This document shows positions 54,445 through 64,000 of a DNA stretch of 64,000 nucleotides, piece by piece. The stretch is from Marichromatium gracile. Lineage in GTDB: Bacteria > Pseudomonadota > Gammaproteobacteria > Chromatiales > Chromatiaceae. Location: NCBI RefSeq assembly GCF_004343155.1, contig NZ_SMDC01000002.1:124001-188000 (forward strand). The letters are read 5' to 3'. Position numbers and translations under genes: made by a program. Under the pieces are notes generated by a model, which ran no database searches, had not been told where the DNA came from, and worked only from the letters and a program-made list of their open reading frames with translations. The first letter of the stretch is position 1, and each line of letters starts with the position of its first letter.

Positions 54445-56008
54445 ATGCAGCTGACGCTCTGGTCCTACGAGGGGCCGCCTCATATCGGCGCGATGCGCGT
54501 CGCCGCCTCGATGAAAGGCGTGCATCTGGTGCTGCACGCGCCCCAGGGAGATACCTATTCCGATCTCCTGTTCACCATGATCGAGCGGCGCGACTCGCGC
54601 CCGCCGGTGACCTATACCACCTTCCAGGCCCGCGAACTCGGCGCCGATACCGCCGAGCTGGTCAAGGACACCATCCAGGCCTGCTACGACCGCTTCTCGC
54701 CCGAGGTGCTGTTGATCGGCGAGTCCTGCACCGCCGAGCTGATCCAGGATCAGCCCGGCGCGCTCGCCCAGGGCATGGGGCTGCCGATCCCGGTGCTGCC
54801 GCTGGAGTTGCCGGCCTATACCCGCAAGGAGTCGTGGGGCGCCAACGAGACCTTCTACCAGTTGGTCCGTGGCCTGCTGCACGAGCGTCGTCCGGCACCC
54901 GGTGAGTCGCGTCCGCCGCGCCCCGAGGGGCAGCGCCCGCGCGCCAACCTGCTCGGGCCGATCTCGCTCGGCTTCCGCTGTCGCGACGACGTCACCGAGA
55001 TCACCCGGCTGCTCGACATGATCGGCGTCGACGTCAACGTGGTCGCGCCGCTCGGCGCTGCGCCGGCCGACCTGCTGCGTCTGCCCGAGGCCGATTTCAA
55101 CATCTGTCTCTATCCCGAGACCGCGGACCAGACCTGTCTCTGGCTCGAACGCATGTTCGGTCAGCCGACGGTCAAGACGGTGCCGCTCGGCATCGGTGCC
55201 ACCCGCGACTTCATCGCCGAGGTCGGTCGGGTCGCCGGGATCGATACGGGCAGCATTCCGATGCCCGACTGGTCTAGAATGCCGTGGTACTCACGCTCGG
55301 TCGACTCGACCTATCTGACCGGCAAGCGGGTCTTCATCTTCGGCGACGCCACCCATGCGGTGGCCGCGGCGCGGGTGGCCAGCGAGGAACTCGGGTTCAC
55401 CGTGGTCGGGCTCGGCACCTATGCGCGCGAGTTCGCCCGCGAGGTCCGCGCCGCGGCCAAGCAGTATGGTGTCGAGCCGCTGATCACGGACGATTATCTC
55501 GAGGTCGAGGCGCGGGTGGCCGAGGCGCACCCGGAACTGGTGCTCGGCACCCAGATGGAGCGCCATATCGCCAAGCGTCTGGGGGTGCCGTGCGCGGTGA
55601 TCTCGGCGCCGGTGCACGTGCAGGACTTCCCTGCGCGCTATGCCCCGCAGATGGGCTTCGAGGGCGCGAACGTCCTCTTCGACACTTGGGTCCACCCGCT
55701 GATGATGGGTCTCGAGGAGCACCTGATCACCATGTTCAGGGAGGACTTCGAGTTCAACGACGCGTCGACCCCGTCGCATCTGGGACATGGCGCGAGCCCC
55801 GGACGGGCCCCTGAAGCCGCCGCGTCCGCACAGCCGGAGGAGACGCCCGCCGCCGCGGCTGGCGACCCCGCTGCAATGGCTTGGGCACCGGAAGCCGAGC
55901 AGGAACTGAAAAAGATCCCGTTCTTCGTGCGCGGCAAGGCCAAGCGCAACACCGAGCGCTATGCCACGGAGCGCGGGATCCAGACCATTACTGTGGAGAC
56001 GCTCTACG

Positions 56009-56034
<26 letters not shown>
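54445..56034 (+). CDS. bchB: Light-independent protochlorophyllide reductase subunit B
   Basis: 529 aa, starting [20 protein letters not shown]. Asp36 (GDTYSD), the unusual fourth ligand of the NB cluster, is present. A variable Ala/Pro-rich linker (about 445-475) precedes the C-terminal PCP_red domain ([19 protein letters not shown]). It overlaps bchH by 26 bp, so translation is likely coupled. Confidence 0.97.
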
Positions 56035-60629
<4,595 letters not shown>

Positions 60630-60630
<1 letters not shown>

Positions 60631-61331
60631 TGGCCGAGGGTTCCTATCAACAGCGTCGGAGTCAGATCAAGACCTACTTCGACCGCACCGCCTCCGAGGC
60701 CTGGTCGAAGCTGACCTCGGATGCCAAGGTCTCGCGTATCCGCGAGACGGTGCGCGCCGGGCGCGACGACATGCGCAACACCCTGCTCAGCTGGCTGCCG
60801 GGCGATCTCGCCGGCAAGCGTCTGCTCGACGCCGGGTGCGGGACCGGGATGCTCTCGGTCGAGGCGGCGCGCCGCGGTGCCGAGGTCTGCGCCATCGATG
60901 TGGCGCCGAGTCTGATCGAGGTGGCGCGTGAGCGCCTGCCGGCCGATCTCGGGCCCGGTGTGGTCCACTTCGAGGCCGGTGACATGCTCGACCCGGCCCA
61001 CGGTCGCTTCGATTACGTGGTGGCCATGGACTCGCTGATCCACTACAGCCCCGAGGATGTGGTGGATGTGCTCGCCGGGATCGCCGAGCGCACCAGCGGA
61101 TCGATCCTGTTCACCTTTGCGCCACGGACGCCCTTGCTGGCACTGATGCACGCCGTCGGCAAGTGGTTCCCGCGCAGCGATCGCTCGCCGGCGATCGTGC
61201 CGGTGAGCCTGGAGCGACTGCAGGCGCTGATCGCCGCCGAGCCCAGGCTCAGTGGCTGGAAGCCAGGGCGCACCCACCGGGTGATGGTCGGCTTCTACAC
61301 CTCTCAGGCCCTGGAGCTGGTGCCGGCATGA
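60630..61331 (+). CDS. bchM: Magnesium-protoporphyrin IX O-methyltransferase BchM
   Basis: 233 aa. SAM-binding motif LLDAGCGTGMLSVEAARRGA near 68-87, with conserved FDYVVAMDSLIHY near 127-139. The N-terminal YFDRTASEAWSKLTSD is typical of BchM/ChlM. It methylates the ring-13 propionate of Mg-protoporphyrin. Last of the tightly coupled bch genes; a 266-bp gap follows before puhA. Confidence 0.95.
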
Positions 61332-61597
61332 GTGCCTGCCCCAGGGTGCAGTGCGCACTGTCCACGCCGCGCGTGGCTGTGTTCGGGTCGCGCCACGGGG
61401 CGGAGAGGGGTCCGGTCGAGACCGGTTTGTCGGCCGGTTATGGAGTTGTCACATCACGCGAGTTCGTTTTTTCATCTGCCACGTTGGTCGTCACTGGTGC
61501 GCTTGCGGGTCTGGCCCATCGACCCGGTCCAAGGCGGTCATCGCGCTTCGGTCTGGCCGGTTAGCCGGCTGGCCATTTGTCCTACGGAGGTCACAAC
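61332..61597. other. bchM-puhA gap, lhaA absent
   Basis: 266 bp without a credible gene. In several other purple bacteria lhaA (PucC/LhaA family, about 470 aa) sits here. The gap probably carries a puhA promoter (an AT-richer patch lies at 61455-61480). Near 61554-61570 there is a short GCCGG-TTA-GCCGGC structure. Confidence 0.5.
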
Positions 61598-62380
61598 ATG
61601 AATGCTGCCATCACTGAATACATCGATGTCGCCCAGCTCACGATCTGGGCTTTCTGGTTCTTCTTCGCCGGTCTGATCTACTACCTGCGTCAGGAAGACA
61701 AGCGCGAGGGTTATCCGCTCGACTCCGATCGCACCGAGCGCTCGGGTGGTCGCGTCAAGGTTGTCGGTTTCCCCGGCATGCCCGCGCCCAAGACCTTCAT
61801 CCTGCCGCACAACGGCGGTACCGTGCAGGCGCCGAACCCGAAGGCACCGGAGACCAACCTCAAGGCCAAGCCGATCGCGCCCTTCCTCGGTGCCCCGATC
61901 GAGCCGATCGGCGATCCGATGACCGCTGGCGTCGGCCCGGGCTCCTCGCCCAACCGTGAGAAGCACCCCGACCTCACCGAGGACGGTCGTCCGAAGATCG
62001 TGCCGCTGCGCGTGGCCACCGACTTCTCCATCTCCAGCAAGGATCCCGATCCGCGCGGCATGACCGTGGTCGGTCTCGACGGCGCCAACGGCGGCACCAT
62101 CACCGACGTCTGGGTCGATCGCTCCGAGCCGCAGATCCGTTACCTCGAGATGAAGACCGCTCAGGGTGGCAAGCAGGTGCTGCTGCCGATCAACTTCTGC
62201 CGCTTCAACAAGAAGGAAGGCAAGGTCAAGGTGGTGTCGCTGCGCGGCGAGCACTTCGCCAAGGTGCCGACCCTGGCCAGCCCGGATCAGGTCACCCTCT
62301 ATGAAGAGGACAAGGTCTGCGCCTTCTATGCCGCGGGCAAACTCTACGCCACCGAAGAGCGTGCAGAGCCCCTGCTGTGA
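61598..62380 (+). CDS. puhA: Photosynthetic reaction centre H subunit PuhA
   Basis: 260 aa. One N-terminal membrane helix ([17 protein letters not shown], about 12-28), then [12 protein letters not shown], the standard PuhA junction, and a cytoplasmic PRC-barrel-type domain ([19 protein letters not shown]). It caps the L-M core and guides proton transfer to QB. GGAGG eight bases before ATG 61598 makes this a strong start. Its stop overlaps the puhB GTG. Confidence 0.97.
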   Translation: MNAAITEYIDVAQLTIWAFWFFFAGLIYYLRQEDKREGYPLDSDRTERSGGRVKVVGFPGMPAPKTFILPHNGGTVQAPNPKAPETNLKAKPIAPFLGAPIEPIGDPMTAGVGPGSSPNREKHPDLTEDGRPKIVPLRVATDFSISSKDPDPRGMTVVGLDGANGGTITDVWVDRSEPQIRYLEMKTAQGGKQVLLPINFCRFNKKEGKVKVVSLRGEHFAKVPTLASPDQVTLYEEDKVCAFYAAGKLYATEERAEPLL

Positions 62381-63018
62381 AGGAATACGACTTCGAGCCT
62401 ATTCGGGGTTTGCCCGAGCAGCTTCCTCCTGGTGAGGAGCTGCTCTGGCAGGGCGCGCCGCGCTGGAACGTCCTGGCGCGGCGCGTCTTCCACGTCAGGA
62501 AGATCGCCGTCTACTTCCTGTTGCTGGCAGTGCTGCTGGCATTCGGGTGGGCGGATCAGGGCGGCGTTGCCGCCGTGGTGCAGGGAACGCTGTGGATCGC
62601 CATGCTGGCGGCGCTGGCCATCGGCGCCCTCGTGTTGCTGGCCTGGGGGATGGCGCGGACCACCGTCTACACCATCACCTCGCGTCGGGTGGTGATGCGG
62701 ATCGGTGTGGCGCTGCCGATGATGATGAATCTGCCCTTCGCGCAGATCCGCACCGCTGATCTGCGTCGCTACGCCGATGGCTGTGGCGACATCCCCCTGC
62801 TGCTCGCTGAGTCCGCGCGTCCTTCCTACGTGCTCTTCTGGCCCCATGTCCGCCCCTGGACCTTCTCGCCTCCACGCCCGATGCTGCGGGCGATCCCGGA
62901 CGTCGACCGGGTCGCCGGAATCCTGGCCGATGCCCTCAAGGCCTTCGCCGAGAGCGGCGAGGAGCAGGATTCCGCGAGCGACAGCGAGGCCGAGTCCAGT
63001 CCCGCAGCCGCTTCCTGA
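62377..63018 (+). CDS. puhB: Photosynthetic complex assembly protein PuhB
   Basis: 213 aa from a GTG overlapping the puhA stop. It starts [26 protein letters not shown] (in part), typical of PuhB, with two hydrophobic segments (about 45-62 and 68-92) and a PH-like domain ([15 protein letters not shown]). It assists reaction-centre and LH1 assembly. The C-terminus is acidic. Confidence 0.93.
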   Translation: MKEYDFEPIRGLPEQLPPGEELLWQGAPRWNVLARRVFHVRKIAVYFLLLAVLLAFGWADQGGVAAVVQGTLWIAMLAALAIGALVLLAWGMARTTVYTITSRRVVMRIGVALPMMMNLPFAQIRTADLRRYADGCGDIPLLLAESARPSYVLFWPHVRPWTFSPPRPMLRAIPDVDRVAGILADALKAFAESGEEQDSASDSEAESSPAAAS

Positions 63019-63030
63019 CGAGGTCTCATC

Positions 63031-63489
63031 TTGAGTGATCCATTTGGTGAACGCCCGTTTCCGCGGGGCGTGCTGATCGCAGTCGCGATCCTGCTCGGCT
63101 CGATCATCCTGATGATCAGCATCGCGCGTCTCACCGGCATGTCGCCGGAGCAGATCCCGGTGGCCCCGGCGGTCGAGACCAGGGATCTGCGTTTCGAGTC
63201 GCAGCCCGAGGACGTGCTCGCCGTCTACGACGACACCACCGGCGAACTGATCGAGACCTTCGCGCCCGTCGAGGGCGGTTTCGTGCGTGGCGTGCTGCGC
63301 AGCATGGGGCGCGAGCGCATGCTGCACCAGGCCGAGGCCGGGGCACCCTTCCAGGTGGCGCGTCGCGCCGACGGTGCGATCACCCTGGAGGATCCGGAAA
63401 CCGAGATCCTGATCCGGTTGCGCGCCTTTGGCGAGAGCAACGAAGGCGTGTTCGCCGAACTCCTGGACGCCGAGCCGGTCTCCCAGTGA
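63031..63489 (+). CDS. puhC: Photosynthetic complex assembly protein PuhC
   Basis: 152 aa. One N-terminal membrane helix (VLIAVAILLGSIILMISIA, about 14-32) and a periplasmic domain containing RDLRFESQPEDVLAVYD and GFVRGVLRSMGRERML, the PuhC pattern. The start codon appears to be TTG (63031), with GAGG eight bases before it; no ATG or GTG is better placed. The puhB stop is 12 bp upstream. Confidence 0.92.
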   Translation: MSDPFGERPFPRGVLIAVAILLGSIILMISIARLTGMSPEQIPVAPAVETRDLRFESQPEDVLAVYDDTTGELIETFAPVEGGFVRGVLRSMGRERMLHQAEAGAPFQVARRADGAITLEDPETEILIRLRAFGESNEGVFAELLDAEPVSQ

Positions 63490-63499
63490 GCCCATTCGT

Positions 63500-63523
63500 G
63501 GCGCGTCCCCGCGGGGACGCGCC
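63500..63523 (+). terminator. 24-bp perfect palindrome just after puhC
   Basis: Arms GGCGCGTCCCCG and CGGGGACGCGCC abut with no loop bases of their own, 10 bp after the puhC stop. A very stable hairpin without a T-run; it may be an intercistronic RNA stabiliser or attenuator before puhE. Confidence 0.55.
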
Positions 63524-63544
63524 TGCTCGCGCGTATCGACCCTG

Positions 63545-63620
63545 ATGCGACCGGGCAGCGGATGGTCTCGGTGATATCGGCGAGCCCTGCGGCTCGCCTC
63601 AGCAGCAGAATGGGTCGCAT
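63545..63620 (+). promoter_or_regulatory. Nested stem-loop immediately upstream of puhE
   Basis: Outer stem ATGCGACC (63545-63552) with GGTCGCAT (63613-63620). Inner hairpin GGCGAGCC (63579-63586), loop CTGC, GGCTCGCC (63591-63598). The outer stem ends four bases before the puhE ATG. Confidence 0.55.
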
Positions 63621-63623
63621 CGC

Positions 63624-64000
63624 ATGACCGACTTCGGTTTCCCAGTCCTCTTCGCGCTCGGGCTGTGGTGGTTGGGCACCGGCGTGGTGCTCTATCTCGA
63701 CAATCTGCCGCGTCGCACCTTCCGCTGGACCATGCTCGGCGGCATCGTGGTGCTGGCGGTGGCGATCTTCGGTTTCGCCCTGAGCAGCCTGCACGACGGC
63801 CGTCTCGCCGCCTATGCCGGTTTCACCTGTGGTCTGGTGATCTGGGGGGTGTTGGAGATGAGCTATTTCACCGGCTTTCTCACCGGTCCGCGCAAGCTTG
63901 CCTGCCCCCGGGACTGTCGTGGCTGGCGTCGCTTCTGGCTGGCGGTGCTCACCAGCCTCTATCATGAGCTGGCGATCATCGCCACCGCCGTGTTCCTCAT
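63624..64000 (+). CDS. puhE: Putative photosynthetic complex assembly protein PuhE (3' partial)
   Basis: The first 125 residues are inside the window and the frame is open at the end. It begins MTDFGFPVLFALGLWWLGTG, with hydrophobic segments at about 5-24, 36-55 and 63-83 and a FTGFLTGPRK loop. This is the pattern of PuhE (DUF3623), which normally follows puhC and lies before acsF or bchE. No clear Shine-Dalgarno is seen ahead of ATG 63624, where a nested stem-loop ends. Confidence 0.88.
   Translation, partial: MTDFGFPVLFALGLWWLGTGVVLYLDNLPRRTFRWTMLGGIVVLAVAIFGFALSSLHDGRLAAYAGFTCGLVIWGVLEMSYFTGFLTGPRKLACPRDCRGWRRFWLAVLTSLYHELAIIATAVFL

Overview
The window looks like chromosomal DNA of a high-G+C purple sulfur bacterium of the Chromatiaceae type (Gammaproteobacteria). 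Evidence: a bacteriochlorophyll/reaction-centre gene cluster (ppsR, bchG, bchP, bchF-N-B-H-L-M, puhA-B-C-E) sits beside gammaproteobacterial housekeeping genes (zapD, yacG, ruvC, ruvA, queA, an H-NS-type gene, coaX, birA). The genus is not determined; this is inference from gene content and order.

Layout. (1) 1-2356: the 3' part of a Nudix/ThiE-like fusion, then yacG and zapD on the minus strand, set among arrays of 7-bp repeats and inverted repeats. (2) 2732-4708: a LOG-like Rossmann protein with a large unknown N-terminal part. (3) 4835-23335: one minus-strand run of 16 tightly packed genes encoding an MSHA-like type IV pilus machine: ATPase, platform protein, secretin, alignment proteins, an ExeA/MshM-like ATPase and seven prepilins. 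The prepilins fall into two paralogous families. One family contains very large members (up to 858 aa) with an extra Ala/Gly-rich hydrophobic segment and a helical tail. I consider this the least described system in the window. (4) 23909-29163: yebC, ruvC, ruvA, then a glycolate-salvage trio (glcE, glcF, tartronate semialdehyde reductase), consistent with photorespiratory glycolate from a RuBisCO-using autotroph. (5) 29197-37134: an envelope block of a small periplasmic protein, a DegP-type protease with a two-component system, a patatin/beta-barrel protein and a DUF1343 (NamZ-like) protein. (6) 37482-45525: queA, an H-NS relative, a DEAD-box helicase, an RRM protein, an M61 peptidase, birA, coaX and tRNA-Arg(CCT). 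(7) 45810-64000: the photosynthesis cluster.

In the photosynthesis cluster a degenerate bacteriophytochrome points at the minus-strand group ppsR-bchG-bchP-orf89. The divergent plus-strand group starts with bchF behind a clear sigma70-type promoter. From it come the hydratase, the dark protochlorophyllide reductase (BchN, BchB, BchL), Mg-chelatase H, the Mg-protoporphyrin methyltransferase and the reaction-centre H subunit with its assembly factors PuhB, PuhC and PuhE; PuhE runs off the end of the window. The phytochrome lacks the biliverdin cysteine and other photoswitch residues, yet keeps the kinase-free PAS/helix output expected for a PpsR antagonist.

No insertion sequence, prophage, CRISPR array or rRNA was seen. 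Most long antisense reading frames are shadows of high-G+C genes and were left out.
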